From Zarea fungicola (Eukaryota > Ascomycota > Sordariomycetes > Hypocreales > Cordycipitaceae), in NCBI GenBank assembly GCA_900169235.1, contig FWCC01000120.1, positions 62,001 to 126,000 of the forward strand: DNA of 64,000 nucleotides, in the 5' to 3' direction. The stretch's first letter is position 1, and each line of letters begins with the position of its first letter. Shown here one piece after another: positions 1 through 11,670 of this stretch. Position numbers and translations under genes: made by a program. Under the pieces are notes generated by a model. It saw only the letters and a program-made list of their open reading frames with translations. It was not told the DNA's origin and did not search any database.

Positions 1-2
1 GT

Positions 3-98
3 GATGAATATGCGGTGGTGATCGGACTCGAAGACGTATTTGAAGACTCAGCCTTGAAGACTCGGAGACGAAGACGAGGACGAGGGCTACAAAGATGA
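3..98 (+). CDS. 3' end of an unidentified gene running in from the left edge
   Basis: One forward frame is open from the window edge for 31 codons and stops with TGA at 96-98. The other two forward frames close sooner. The peptide is acidic first (VIGLEDVFEDS) and then very basic (TRRRRRGRGLQR), a composition more like a real protein tail than random frame. No family can be assigned from this piece. It would converge with the PEX11-family gene on the other strand, leaving about 325 bases for two 3' ends, which fits the AT-rich sequence that follows. It may equally be chance open frame. Confidence 0.35.
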   Translation, partial: DEYAVVIGLEDVFEDSALKTRRRRRGRGLQR

Positions 99-423
99 AA
101 ATGAAAAGATGAGATGGCTTAGTTTCTTTGGGTTCAATTTTTTCTTTCTTATTTCGGTACAAATGTTAAACAGGCGTTTGGGGGGGTCCTTCATCTGCCC
201 TTTTTCTCATAACAAACTTGAACAAAATAGAAGTATATAGATTTATAAATTGTGGCAAAGCGGTGTTTCGTTCTTTACCATGAAAACGTTCAAGGTGATG
301 CAGTGTTCATCGTATCCAATCTTTTGTCCTTGCATCTTACATTCGTTGTACGACACCTTGCCGTCCTCTTGTCCTCTTGTCCTCTACTTTCAACCCCCTA
401 CCCTGCAACCCATCTTCCTTCCC
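99..423. other. Convergent 3' intergenic stretch
   Basis: Lies between the stop of the edge fragment and the stop of the PEX11-family gene. It holds T-rich runs (for example 130-150) and a G run near 179, as expected for two facing 3' UTRs. No open frame here has family features. Confidence 0.5.
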
Positions 424-1413
424 CTACGCCGTACTGCGCCAAAGATCCCTCACGCCGCCCGTCGCCGGGTACGTCGCCAGCAGCGACACCACCACGTCGG
501 GGAGCAAGCCGCCGGGCGTGCCCCAGTGCATCGTCAGCGGCGCCCACGCGGCATTCCTGTAAAACGCCTTGCGCCAGCCCCTCTGCCACTCCTTGTCCTC
601 GGCCGTCTTGGCCACGCCGCCCGCGGGCGCGAGCCGGCGCGCGCGCTCGACAATGTGCTTGACCACCTCCATGCCGACGTACGCGCCCCAGAAGCGCACG
701 CTCAGCAGCGCCAGCTTCCCCTGGTTGAGGGGCTTGATGGGCAGCACCTTTTTGCTGCCCAGGTACGCCGCGTTCTCGCACGCCTGGAACGCAATCAGCG
801 AGAGGACCTGCGCCCACGCCAGCAGCGCGGAGAAGACCTTTTCCGCGCTCTCGTCGCTCAGGGCATCCTTGTTCTTCTCGGCGGCGGCGGCGCGGGTCTT
901 GGCGATTAGACCCTTGAGGGCCGCGTACAGCCCCACGAGACCCCAGAGGCGGTTCATGGTGCGCATCTCAGACACGAGCCCCGAAAACGCCTGCAGACGC
1001 TCCGCCAGCGCCATGGCCAGGCCGACCGACGTCGGCAGGCTCGTCGTGGCGTCGAGGACGACCGTCGTGGCGGGCGGGAGGGTGAAGAAGGCAGAGACGA
1101 GGCGCCGCGCAGAGGAGCGCAGGGCGGCGGTGGAGGCGAGGGTCAGGAGGTTGGCGGTGAGGCGGGTCGAGTAGCAGGCAAACATGAGGACGGCGTCGGC
1201 GCCGGCACGGGTCTGGACGGCGCGGAGGAGATGGCCGAGGAAGGCGTCGGTGCGGGCGAGGGTCGAGAGGGAGACATTTTTGCGTGGAGGAGGAGCCGAG
1301 ACGGACTTGGAGCTGGGTTGTGTAGAAGGAGGAGCGGCAATAGCGACGGATTTTTCGGCCGAGGCGGCAGGCTGCTCGACGGGAGCCGAGGGTGTGGTAG
1401 CTGATTCAGACAT
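424..1413 (-). CDS. PEX11-family peroxisomal membrane protein
   Basis: Single exon, 329 residues. PEX11-family proteins sit in the peroxisomal membrane, bend and elongate it, and so control peroxisome division and number. Residues 1-45 are a Ser/Ala/Pro-rich leader. The rest is the family's amphipathic and hydrophobic helical core: an N-terminal block with LARTDAFLGHLLRAVQTRAG, a middle block around MRTMNRLWGLVGLYAALKG, and a C-terminal block ending LLPDVVVSLLATYPATGG. The helix order resembles the PEX11C/Gim5-like branch rather than classical fungal Pex11, because it has the longer N-terminus. The start is the ATG at 1411-1413; the frame stays open upstream but that part is low-complexity and lies in the likely 5' UTR. 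The exact PEX11 paralog is not certain. Confidence 0.8.
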   Translation of the reverse strand: MSESATTPSAPVEQPAASAEKSVAIAAPPSTQPSSKSVSAPPPRKNVSLSTLARTDAFLGHLLRAVQTRAGADAVLMFACYSTRLTANLLTLASTAALRSSARRLVSAFFTLPPATTVVLDATTSLPTSVGLAMALAERLQAFSGLVSEMRTMNRLWGLVGLYAALKGLIAKTRAAAAEKNKDALSDESAEKVFSALLAWAQVLSLIAFQACENAAYLGSKKVLPIKPLNQGKLALLSVRFWGAYVGMEVVKHIVERARRLAPAGGVAKTAEDKEWQRGWRKAFYRNAAWAPLTMHWGTPGGLLPDVVVSLLATYPATGGVRDLWRSTA

Positions 1414-2523
1414 ATTTTTTCCAGCTGTTGTGGTTTGTGATTTATGGTGTTGTTTGGTGGTGGTTGGAAAAAGATGGAAACGGTGTCGAGTTCTATTTTG
1501 GGGAAGAGCTGATTTGGGGAATCCGGATATGCACGGGGACACGGCGGAGCTCGGCGGTCGGAGCCGGTGGTGGTTACTCGGTGGTGGCCTGTGGGTGAAA
1601 TTATTCAAGAATTTTTCAGGAATTATTTAGGAATTGCAGAGAACAAATCATGTAAATGCTTAAACGATAAAAAGAACAAGGCAAGTGAGATTACAGAAAC
1701 CACCAACAACCCAATAGTAAGCACAATGGGACATGACCGAAAACTGCCTCGGCACAGACAGATTCGGGATCAAGTAAATGTCCCCATTTATGCTGCTAAC
1801 TAAATTAAAATTATGAAGCATGCACCCGCTCTTCCCCACAACATGTGCGACAAAATGGAGAGCTGGAGCTGCAGGAACCCGCAGGACCTGAGAGGAGCAT
1901 GCCAAGACGGGGAGCATGATATCCATTCATGTATATATTTACATCTTTTCAATCCTTATTCACTCATGCCTGAATCCAAGCATCCAGCACGTCTATGGGG
2001 TACGGAATTCAGCTGCAGCTACCCGTCGGTGGGATTACCCCAGTCCCGGCCGTGCCGTGCAAAACCCCGGCCCATGTCACACATTTCCCGCGTCCACAAG
2101 TCCAACGGCTTTTATCTCGTCTCCACATCTCATCTGCAGAGTAAAGTAGTTGTCATTCATTATTTATCAAACTCGTCTACGCGCACCAAGCACATGTAAA
2201 TCCAAGCCGTTGCACAACACAGGTTTCCATCATAACATGTGAGCCTTTGTCTATTGTAGCACCCACCAAGTTGACTATTCAGAATGTCGTCTTATAATAC
2301 ATATTGTCTAATTCTCGTTCAAGTGTTTATAATAAATCCCACCCTTTCTTGCCTTGTACTCCCATTCCCATCATTCTGCTACAGTTTTCTGTATCATTGG
2401 GCCCAGCACTTTTCTGCATGGCAACACAATTCCCATACCAAAATATATAAATAAAAAACGAAAGTAGTCGACGAAACATCCAACAAGCAGCCAACAAAAA
2501 AAACCAGATTAAAAACATCGCCC
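1414..2523. other. Intergenic between PEX11-family gene and ITC1
   Basis: Holds the promoter of the PEX11-family gene (both flanking genes are on the minus strand) and the 3' region of ITC1. Short open frames (for example 1660-1926 minus and 1813-2199 plus) have no domain-like features. I see no gene. Confidence 0.5.
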
Positions 2524-5500
2524 TCACTGTCGTCGGCCTCGCTTGGCTGGTCGCGTCACCACCACCATGGCCTCCATGGCCTCCCTCTTCTTCGTCTGCT
2601 TCCTGAGTCGCGGCGGCGGAGGCGGATCCGCGTGCAAGTGGCCCAGCTCCTCCAGCGCCATGGTATTTTCCCACCCGAGGCAGCGGTAATTCGGCGGCTC
2701 CGGCGTCTTCTCCCTTATCCGCGAGCTACTGCGCTTCGTCGTCCCTTCCTCCTCCTCCTGCCTCCTCCGGGCCTCCTCCTCGGCTGCCGCATCCCGCAGG
2801 TACTTGCTGCGCTTCTCCATGTGCTCGCCAATCTTGTCCTTGAACGCCACCAGCTCCTTGCGCAGCCGCAGCTCGTTGAACCCGCGCGGGTCCAGCCACT
2901 GAATCAGCTTCTCCAGGCTGTCGGGGTCCGCAATGTAAGCCCATTCCCGCGCGCTCTCCATGCTCGTCCCTCCTTCCTCCTTGTTCTTGCGCTCCCGGAC
3001 CGTCATGTCAAACTTGGCCCTGTACTCGGCCTCCAGCTCCGCAGGCACGTCAATGTACCCGTCCCGCTCCAGCTCGTCCGGTCCTTGGATCCATAGCCGC
3101 CCGTTGGCGTACCCGGCGTCCGCCGTGGAGCTGTTGGGCAAACCCCCGTACGGCATGCCGTTGCGCTCGAACCAGTAGTACCGGTTCCAGAAGCGATCCT
3201 TGCCCAGCACGCGCGTCCGCGGGCAGTCGGCCTCGCGGAGGTCGTTTTCGATGACGGCGATTTCCTCCTCGCACTTCTTCATCAGGTCCTCCTTCTTTTG
3301 AATGTCCTTGAGGAGCTTCGTAAACTGCTTCGTCTGGTGCGACACCTTGGCGGCTTCCTTGGCCGCCTTTTCCTTGGCCTTGCGCGCCGCCTCCTCCTCC
3401 TCCCGCTTCTTGCGCTTGTCCACGACTTGTCGGCCTTGTCGCTTCTTCTGCGGCTTTCCGTCGTTGATGTTGTTGTTGCTGTGCTCCGCCGCTTCCTCGT
3501 CGTTTTCCTTTTCTGTAATGGTGTCGTCGGCGCCAGCCCCGTTCATGCTGACATCGCCGCCGCCATTCTCCTTGTTCTCCTGCTCGTCGGCGGGCATGTT
3601 GTCTGGCAGCAGAATTTTGCGCTGCTCATTCAGCTGGCGAAGATCCTCGGCCGCCTGCTTTCGCTGCCGCTGCCACTCCACCCGGTCTTTGCGGTACTTG
3701 GTCATGGTCTCGTTGCAGTCCTCCATGTACCCCCGCACAGCCTTGGTCTCCATGGTCAGCAGGCACAGAATCTGCAGAATCTGCACGCGCACATTCACGT
3801 CCAGCTCCGCATAGCTCTGGCGCGCCGCCTCTTGCGTCGGATCCGTCTCGGGGGGTATGATTTTCGACAAGAGGCCGTCGTACAGCTCCGCGTTCTTCTC
3901 GCCCTTGGACAGCTGGTGCAGCAGGCCCACCACGATGCGCTCCCAGCCGCCGTCGGTAAAGTCGCGCTTTCGGAGGTGGTCCACCCAGTCAAACTCCTTC
4001 ATCAGCTCCTCGGCGCGCGTCTTGGATTCCATCTCGGCCTTGATGGTTTCCTCCTCGGCGGCGGCAGCTTCGGCGGCTATACGCTCCGCTTCCTGCTTGG
4101 CCAGGCTGCTGCGGGTGGCGCGCTTGACGGGCCGCTGCGGCTCTTCCTCTTCCTCCTCCTCTTCCTCCTCTTCCTCGTCACCTTCTTCGCCATCCTCATC
4201 CTCTTCATCGCTGTCGTCTTCGTCAATTTCTGGGAGAAGTATGCGGACTTTGCCTCCGTCCTGCTCCGAGTCGACAAGAACCTTGAGCACAGAGCAGTGA
4301 ATCTCGTCAAAGAGCTGCACCACGACCTGTTCCGACGCAACAGACATGGCCTCTACAAAATCATCAAAGGTAAAAGAGTCGAGCTTGAATATCTCACAAT
4401 ACACATTGAGGGTATCCCACGTCTCCAGGAGGGGACCGACAGACTTCATATCGACATAGTCACTGAGCGAGTCGTCGCTGCTGTTGTTGTTCTGACTGCC
4501 TGGTCCATCTCTGCACATGAATTTGAGTGCTGGTCGCCGTGTGTCCGGGTTAGGCATGAGTTGCAGGTCGTCGATGGGATATTTGGGTGGCGGCGGTGGT
4601 GGCGGGGGGGAGGGTTCGACTTTGACAGGAGGTTCGGCGGCACCGCCATTGACAATGCCAGCCGGCCACTTGAGGCCATTTTTGCCAGCAGCAGGCTTGG
4701 GCTTTAGGAGTTTGGGCGGCTTGAGCTCAGGCAGCCGTGCAGCACCAACATGGTGGCCGTTGACATCGGAGGAGCGCTTCTGGGCCTGCAGCTGCTTACG
4801 CTCCTGCAGCTTGGTATCATAGCGAAGGTGCGGAGGTATTCTCGTGTCAATATGGTACTGCTCGGCGTAGTCTTGCTTGACGAGCCAGGGCGCACCGGTC
4901 CATGCCTCGCGCATGACCGTCTTCTTGATAAAGGACCTGAGCATAGCCTTGGTGAAGATGCCCCTGTCGCGCGCAATGTTATCCTCGGTGACAATGGCCT
5001 CGTTAGCGCCGTCATGCGTGTCAACGAGATATCTCGTCGATGGCTTGGTGCGTGTGCCGTCGGCCAGTATGCGCTCGCCAAAGGTGGTTTTGTCGCGGAC
5101 GCGGCCATGGGTTCGCTCCCCGCCATGGCTGGTGATGGTGACCTCCTCGCCCGGGTAGTAGTCTTGCTTGAACTCGTCGTAGATTGTGTCGACGAGATTA
5201 TCGAGTCGGGAAACGATTTGAAACTGGACCCTGCGGAGGATGGGGCCCTTGAGGGCCTCGGGGAATGATTCTTCGACTTCTCGGGCGCCGGCAAGCTGCA
5301 GATGACGTACGTGTGATTAGTGTTGCGACGCGGGGACTATGCTTCAAGGGTGGCGCACCTCGCTTTCATGGGCTTCAAAAAAGGTAAGAGCCGAGTGTCC
5401 CGTTATTTGATCATTGAAGCGTCGCTGGCTAGAGTTAGTACTGGGTGTCGGGGGATCGCGGAGTCGACGGCGGCTGCGCGTCGGCAAGTCGTACCTGTTT

Positions 5501-5930
5501 ATAAAAGTCCATGCTTAAAAAAACGGTGTAAGCGGGCGACTCCATGACTAGACTAGAATAAAAGGAAGCGCCCGTGTAACATACCGATTTAGATAATCCT
5601 CGTAGCTGGCAAAGATTTCGCCGGTTTGGGGAATGTACCAGACCTTTTTTGGTATATTGGGTTAGTTTTGGGCGCAACGAGGACAAAGAGGAGGACTTGG
5701 CAAGCAAAGGGGAGAAATACCTCTACGTCTGCATCCTCGACATGCGCCGGGGGCAGAAACTTGACGGGCTTTCGTTTAAACAGCACCTAGAAGCAGGTGG
5801 CGGTAAGCGGGTGCATTCAGTGCATTTCGGTGCGCGTGGGGGAGGTCCACGACATTGTTGACAGCAAGTGGGCGGCGCATGGACAAGCATGCTGTGGTGT
5901 AAGAGAGAGGTGGGTATATGCCCATACCAT
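2524..5930 (-). CDS. itc1: ITC1-like ISWI complex subunit (WAC, DDT and WHIM domains)
   Basis: Accessory subunit of the ISW2/ACF-type chromatin remodeller, which spaces and slides nucleosomes in the nucleus. Six coding exons: 5928-5930 (ATG only), 5721-5786, 5585-5643, 5495-5513, 5359-5424, 2524-5295; 994 residues. The spliced N-terminus reads MVLFKRKPVKFLPP and then VWYIPQTGEIFASYEDYLNR, the WAC start known from Itc1/Acf1. Further on: LRSFIKKTVMREAWTGAPW (about 190), a Pro-rich linker, a DDT domain (about 356-418), an Asp/Glu tract (about 430-460), WHIM1 (about 520-560), a Lys/Glu coiled-coil stretch, and WHIM2 (about 780-870, FWNRYYWFERNG). The ATG-only first exon is inferred: 5928-5930 is the ATG I found directly followed by a GT donor upstream of the exon that begins with the Val codon. 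Later exon junctions keep frame and family similarity throughout. Confidence 0.9.
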
Positions 5931-7826
5931 TTTGTATTATAGAATGCTAGCCAAATGTTGAGTCGCAGGGCGTTTTGTTTTGCGCTTGCTCCAGCCGTGA
6001 GGCAGAGTTTGCGCTGACGGTTAAAGTGGCCTCGCCGCGAAGGAGCGCGTCGTTGTCGGAGCGGATAGGCGGACAGCCTCGAGGTCCGGAGGAGAGGCGC
6101 GGGATTGGACGCGACGAGGCGGCGATAAGATGGCAGCGTGTCTCGGGATTTTGATGATGTAGTTGGGGCTGGTGAGTAGGTAGGCGATCAAGTATGTCGA
6201 GTAGAGGCGACTGAAGCCGTAGACAGTTTGAGGTGTTTTTTTTATTGTGTACGGAAAGAAAAAGAGTAAAATGGTTGCGAGGTGGAGACGGGTTTTTGGT
6301 AAGGGTTCTCGTCGGCGGTCGGTTGGGGGAGTTTTAAGTGGACTGGGACAGGTGGACGTGCACAACCCGCCACGACTACTAGGAGGTGAGCGGATCGGCG
6401 ATTGAGATGATGTAGGGATTCACTTGGAAGATGCGTGTATTTGACTATGTGGTGATTAATCGCAAGCCCGGGGGGGGGAGGGGGGGATGAGGCGAAAGGC
6501 AGCAATGGGCGGTGATTTGCGTGATGGCGATGATGGTGATGATGGCGCTGAATGCGATGAAGGGATGATGGTGATAAAGGCAATGATAATATGATGATTT
6601 GTTTTTGCCCTGATTGAAATGCAAGATGGAAATCAAGGGGAGAGGATAAAGGGACAGTGAGATGGCACAAACAAAGAGGCTGGCAGCCAGTATTTTTAAT
6701 AACCTGGGCGGAGAGAGGGAGCTGGAAGACGACGGTGGCAGAGTGTGTGTTGCTTGCGTGCATTGTGTGCTGGCCAAGGCCGTGGTGGCGGCCTATACGC
6801 AGCAGCTGAGCCGAAGCTGTTATACAACATCTGTGACGACGCAAAGCATACCTAATAGTAACTGTAAATAAATATAATTAATGTTACTGGTAAGAGCAGC
6901 CTCTACTATGGCCAGTGAGTGACAAGTGACAAAAGGCTGGCCTAGAATGGAAACACGACTAGCCAAAGCTGCACTAAATTGTGGGGGCCGAATCTGCCAG
7001 GTACCCAGGGGTTGAACCTCCGTCGACAGACGATCGTGAGCGGCACCCTGTACCTTGCAAAAAAGCCTTTTTCTTATAAATGAAAATGCCCAAAATGCAA
7101 TTGGCCTTGGGAAATCACAATACGTATTTTTATTTACACTCCCTCCTCTGTCCATGCCGTCTCTACTCCTCCTCTCCGCCTTCTCCTCTACCCCCCTCAA
7201 TCCCCCCCAGTACAAAACGGTACTTGTAAGCCCGGCCCACCCGGCTGCACCGGGGCCAGCCCCGTTTTCTTCTCTGCGCCCGCCTCTCACTGCCGTTGCA
7301 CCTCTACTCGCGCGCTTCCAACTGATATTGCTTCCAAACTTCCGCACAAGCCACACATTCACATGCATGTTTGGGCTCATTCTCTTTGTAAATCGATTCT
7401 GTATTTGATGATGCCTCTCATGTCATTTTTTACAGCCTCTGCAGCTCGTCAAGCCCCTCCGCGAGCCGCGTCTCCCCCAGCCCTCCCCGGACTCGGCTGG
7501 CTGAACCCCGACAGGGCTGCTCCTAGCGGCCCCATCAGTACACTCTTGCAGCCGTCTTGGACAACATGATTTGAATTGTAATTTATATCCTCTTGCTACG
7601 TACTCTGCATGTTCCTTATCCTGTACCAGTTATTAAATTGGTTCCTCTCTCCGCCAGATGGAAACCCGCAGATGACATCATTGGCATCTTGTAATAAGCG
7701 ACCCCGACATTGTATACTGGCAATACATGCCAAATCCCAAAGTAACTAATATTTTTATTGATTGGTACAAGGAGGAGAGCAAGTCATTTACAAAAATAAC
7801 ATGACAACTCATAATTATACAGCTAC
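5931..7826. other. Long intergenic, 5' region of ITC1
   Basis: About 1.9 kb. It contains GAT-rich simple sequence (6520-6570), a G run near 6471-6485 and several C-rich patches. Weak frames at 6242-6844 (minus) and 7055-7569 (plus) are low-complexity and show no family features. It probably holds the ITC1 promoter and leader and the 3' UTR of the sulfotransferase-like gene. Confidence 0.5.
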
Positions 7827-8963
7827 TCATCGAAACCACTTCAACGGCCACCGCCTGCTCACTGCACCCACCACCGTCACCACCAACACCGCATACGCCG
7901 AAACGTCCAGCACCCGCTTCCCCTGCATCATCAGCATGCCCAGATTGATATTCTGGTGATCCCCCAGAAACTTGTCGCTGCTGTTCAAGTGAGGCGTGCT
8001 CCCCGCCGCCACATCCCCCGGCACCTCCCGGCCCAGGAACCGACACAGCGGCTCCCACCCTTGGCTGGCGTGGTACTCGAGGAGCCTCTCTGGCGGCACC
8101 AGCGCGCGCACGCGGGCATTGTGCGCCTCGTACTCGCGACGGCCGTTGGCTTCAAAGTCGCGGTTGTATTGGACGCGGTCCAGCGTCCGGAACATGGGGT
8201 GCATCCACCGCGTGGGCATGAGCAGTAGCTGATCTAGAACGGTGACGATGGGGGTGAGGTAGCTCTTGTGAATGGGGCGAAGCGTCTTGTTTACAGATCT
8301 GCCAAGTTTATAAGAAAAATAATTTTGTTAGCATAAACAAAAATCAAAAAAGAAATCAAAAAAAAGATCATGTGAGTTGAAAATCTAGAAAAAAAAGTCG
8401 GGTTGTTTGCTTTCTGACAAAAACTTACGCATACCAGCTGTCTACGTCTCGGACAGTCAGAATCACTTTGGCATCTGGATATGCCTCGATCAATTCCTCT
8501 GCAAAATATGCTGCGGGCATATCCAAAACAGCCTACACCACCACCATCATTTGTTAGTTAAAAGGTTTGTCCTGCCTTCTGTCGTACGCCTTTGGCGCTC
8601 CTCGGCGCTCCTTTCAATTCAGGGGTTTTTTTTTTACCTGACAGTGACCCAAAATCTGATCAAAATCCTCTCGCTGCACCTTTTTACCAGATTCCTTGGC
8701 CTTGAGCAGATCCGTCCACAGCTTGCAGTCGTAAAAGTTTTGCGTCACGGCGTCTATGGTATGGTACGAGTGCCTGTACCCCAGCGTGAGAAGTGATTCG
8801 CGCAGAGCTTGTAGACGATGAAAAAAAATTAGTATTTACGTAGTCAATCGAAATCAATCCGCGACTTTAGATACATACAGACTGTTCCTGTGCGCCCGAG
8901 TCCGAGGCACAAGACCTTCATCGGCACCGTTCGGGTCGTCGGCGGGGTATCAGACGTCGTCAT
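7827..8963 (-). CDS. P-loop sulfotransferase-like protein
   Basis: Four exons: 8879-8963, 8638-8807, 8429-8532, 7827-8298; 276 residues. The N-terminus is a nucleotide-binding loop, GLGRTGTVSLRESL at residues 21-34. It is followed by GYRHSYHTIDAV, the PAAYFAEELIEAYPDAKVIL strand and helix, and VRDVDSWYAS, the pattern of the large fungal sulfotransferase-fold family (Sulfotransfer_4 type). The C-terminus ends in a hydrophobic helix (YAVLVVTVVGAV) and a basic patch, suggesting membrane anchoring. Members are often annotated as PAPS-dependent sulfotransferases, but substrates are rarely known and activity is inference. Introns of 71, 105 and 130 nt start GTATGT, GTAAAA and GTAAGT and join in phase. 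No pathway can be read from the neighbours. Confidence 0.8.
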
Positions 8964-9322
8964 GGTGAAGAGTTGTCTCACGCGTGTCGCTCTGGTTCAG
9001 TCAAAGGTTGAGTAAATCAAGGAAAAAGTACTCTTCTCCCAGAAATTAATTCAGTCCCAAAATATAAAGAATCTGAATTTATTAATACACCAGCAAAGGA
9101 ATTGAAGGAGCAAGTCGTCGAAATGCAATGGCTGGGATAGTCCTGTTTATAGGGCGCGCCGGACGACGCCGCCGGGGCTAATGTTATGCACCCTCATGGA
9201 GCCTCGTCACATCACTCCCCGCCAAGACTCAGCTCATGACATGATTTGAAATTATTATATTTCTACGTCTATATCCGTACCTTGACCCCAAAATCTCCTT
9301 TTTTGGAAATAGTAATAACCAT
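8964..9322. other. Intergenic between sulfotransferase-like gene and ALG8
   Basis: Contains the promoter of the sulfotransferase-like gene, with a GC-rich patch at 9155-9180, and the 3' UTR of ALG8. No gene seen. Confidence 0.5.
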
Positions 9323-11016
9323 CTATGACGCAAAGTACACAATCATATAAGCCACCCAGCTGCCCACCACACCCACCGCCGTGTACACGCTCGTCAACAT
9401 GAGCGGCAGAAACTCCAGCCGGTTTCCGAATATAAGCCGATGCACCAGCGACGTATACACAACTAGCGGAATGCACAGCCCAATGTACAGCGTGTTGAGG
9501 CGGTCCAGTTGAAACAGGCGTGGCCGGTTCGACGCCGGCGCCAGCCTGTCAAAGGCGGTGAGAAAGACGACGAGCCACAGCAGCGTGTACACCGTCTTGA
9601 TGGGGAACTCGGCCGCCGTAAACAACAAAGGAAACAGAGAGACGTGGCCTGCGACGGCGAGCGGTCGAAACGTGGAAAAGTGTCGTCGGTCTCGCAGCGC
9701 AATCAGGCTAAAGGGGATAATGACGAGCAGGATGGCCTTTTCGTGGACGTGGTAGCCAAAGAGAAACGACGCGTAGCCGCAGAGCGTCGTGGCGCCGACA
9801 AAGTCCTCCCACGTCGGCTGGGCCTGCAGAAAGAGCTTGATGAGGGGAAGCGCCTGGAAGAGCAGCGTCAGGGCGAAGCATGTGCGGGCGCCGATTTCAG
9901 GGAGAACGGCAAACGAAGTGTCGCCGATGAGACCGCGCGTAACGCTCTGTAGAGCATCCGACTTGACGGCGAGACCCAGTCTCGGAGCAACTGCGGCGGG
10001 TTAGCCATGATGAAACCAAAATCTAGTAATAAAAAAGAAAGAGAAAGAAAGGAAAAGAATAGTTGTGTGTGCGGTTTGTTAGTACTTACGGACAATGAGT
10101 GCGCGGTCGGCAAATGAATACAGAGCCCAAATGTTGGGAGCCCAGTACGCATGGCACAGTCCTCGCGCAAAGGGAAAAAGCCGGCTGAGCATCTGCGGCA
10201 TCTGCTTCAGCACTGCAAACGGGCCAAACGCGGCCGCCACAATGGCTACGATGCCAGCGCCCAGCTTGAGGCAGTTGCCGATGCGGATGCTAAAGATGGA
10301 CTTTGGCGACAGGCAGTACGCCCGCAGCAGAAACACAAAGTAGGCCGGCGCGAGGTAGACGTAAATGTGCTTGAAGCAGAGCAGCGCCGCAAACGCGAGC
10401 CCGCTCAGGAGGAGAGTGTCCTTGCTGCGTGCCAGCACAAGCGAGAGCACCAGGATGCCGTACATGAAGCCGTTGTACTGAAAGTGAATGTGGTCGATGA
10501 TGAGCAGGCCAGGCGAGAGCAGGATCGACAGGGCCGCAACATGGGATGCGCGCCTCGATTTCAGCGGAGACGAGTCGACAAACAGCTGCAGCGCATAGAC
10601 GAGCAGCAGCTCCGTGATGATGACGGTGGTGCGCTGAAAGTACACCGTCTGCCAGCTGGCGTACTCCAAGTTGTAGACGCGCAGCATGGCCGGGTCGACG
10701 AGCTTGGCGATCTGCGACATGGCCCATTCAAAGTAGGCAAAAAAGGGCGGGTAGTCGAGCGTCCATTCCGACGTGTCTTCGTAGTACCATTGGGAGAGGG
10801 GGAGGCTGTTTGTGATGGCGAGCCAGTTGCGGTGGACCTCGAAGTCGGTAGATTTACTGGTCGCAGTGTCAGTACTCCATCTCGAGCGCTTCAAATATGC
10901 ACACAGCCATGCTCCAGCGCAGACAGGAAGACGTACTAGGCAGGAAACAGGAGAATCTTGAAAGCGGCAGCAACCAATGCGCACTGCGTGATGGTTGGGT
11001 ACGTCGTGTCTGCCAT
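9323..11016 (-). CDS. alg8: ALG8 dolichyl-P-Glc:Glc1Man9GlcNAc2-PP-dolichol glucosyltransferase
   Basis: Adds the second glucose to the lipid-linked N-glycan precursor in the ER lumen. Three exons: 10937-11016, 10090-10856, 9323-9990; 504 residues. The luminal signature [14 protein letters not shown] is built across intron 1 and is followed by [20 protein letters not shown]; further blocks are [29 protein letters not shown] and, in exon 3, [12 protein letters not shown]. These match ALG8 rather than its paralog ALG6, which has a different first loop. Many hydrophobic helices alternate with short loops, as in GT-C transferases. Introns are 80 and 99 nt; the intron 2 donor GTAAGT is followed closely by TACTAAC. 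It is divergent from the lectin cargo receptor with 654 bp between the two start codons. Confidence 0.93.
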
Positions 11017-11670
11017 GGTGTACGGAGACCAAGAAGGGAATATAACGAATGGTGAAATTATTGTAGGCGGCCGCGTGGCATGGTCAAGACCATTGAGCGT
11101 AGACAAAGCAGAGCCCAGATTTTGCCTGAAGCTTGACAATGGACAAGGTCAAGAATCAAGGATGCGCCAAACACCACCGGACTCTCAACCGTGAGATGAA
11201 GTTGCGAGATGAAGCTTGCGCTCCACAGTCTGGCTTATCGATTAGCGCAGCTCGCGCGTTATCTTACCGAACCAAGCTGGTGGCGTGTCTCAGGGAGACA
11301 TTTTTCTTTTAAATATCAGGGTACTATTTCTTGAAAAATAAAATGAATAATAAATAGTACTGGCGTTGAATAATCATTGAAATTCACTTTTTTCTTCCAA
11401 TTCATTATAAGCACATTTGTATGACAGTTGCTGGCGAGTCCTGGTATTAGTTCCCCCGCTGTATCTGCACTGGCCCCCTGTCATTAGTAGCAGTGCCTGC
11501 AAAGTGTCCTCTCGCCTACCTCCAGTGACACTCACCAGCAAATCTTCATCTCCAACGATCGGCATTGTCCATTGGTTCTGCGAATTGACCACCCCAGCTC
11601 TGCAGGACTCAGCATCGAATAGTTTGCTTCGTCACTGGCCATTCCATTTTCACAACAGCATTTATCAAGC
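11017..11670. promoter_or_regulatory. Shared divergent promoter region of ALG8 and the L-type lectin gene
   Basis: This 654-bp interval separates the start codons of two secretory-pathway genes transcribed away from each other. It has an AT-rich centre (11310-11370). An open frame at 11417-11734 crosses the lectin start and is spurious. No known site is claimed; the regulatory role is inferred from position. Confidence 0.5.

Noticed and set aside
3298..4707. 469-codon plus-strand open frame opposite ITC1
   Set aside because: It mirrors the GC-rich, charged coding sequence of ITC1 and is rich in Leu/Val with no domain; ITC1 is certain on the other strand.
6242..6844. 200-codon minus-strand frame upstream of ITC1
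   Set aside because: His/Pro/Ser low-complexity from simple repeats; more likely leader or promoter.
7155..7569. Possible two-exon plus-strand small gene starting MPSLLLLSAF
   Set aside because: A donor and a good acceptor (TTTTTTACAG) exist, but the spliced peptide matches no family and the region is Pro/Ser low-complexity.
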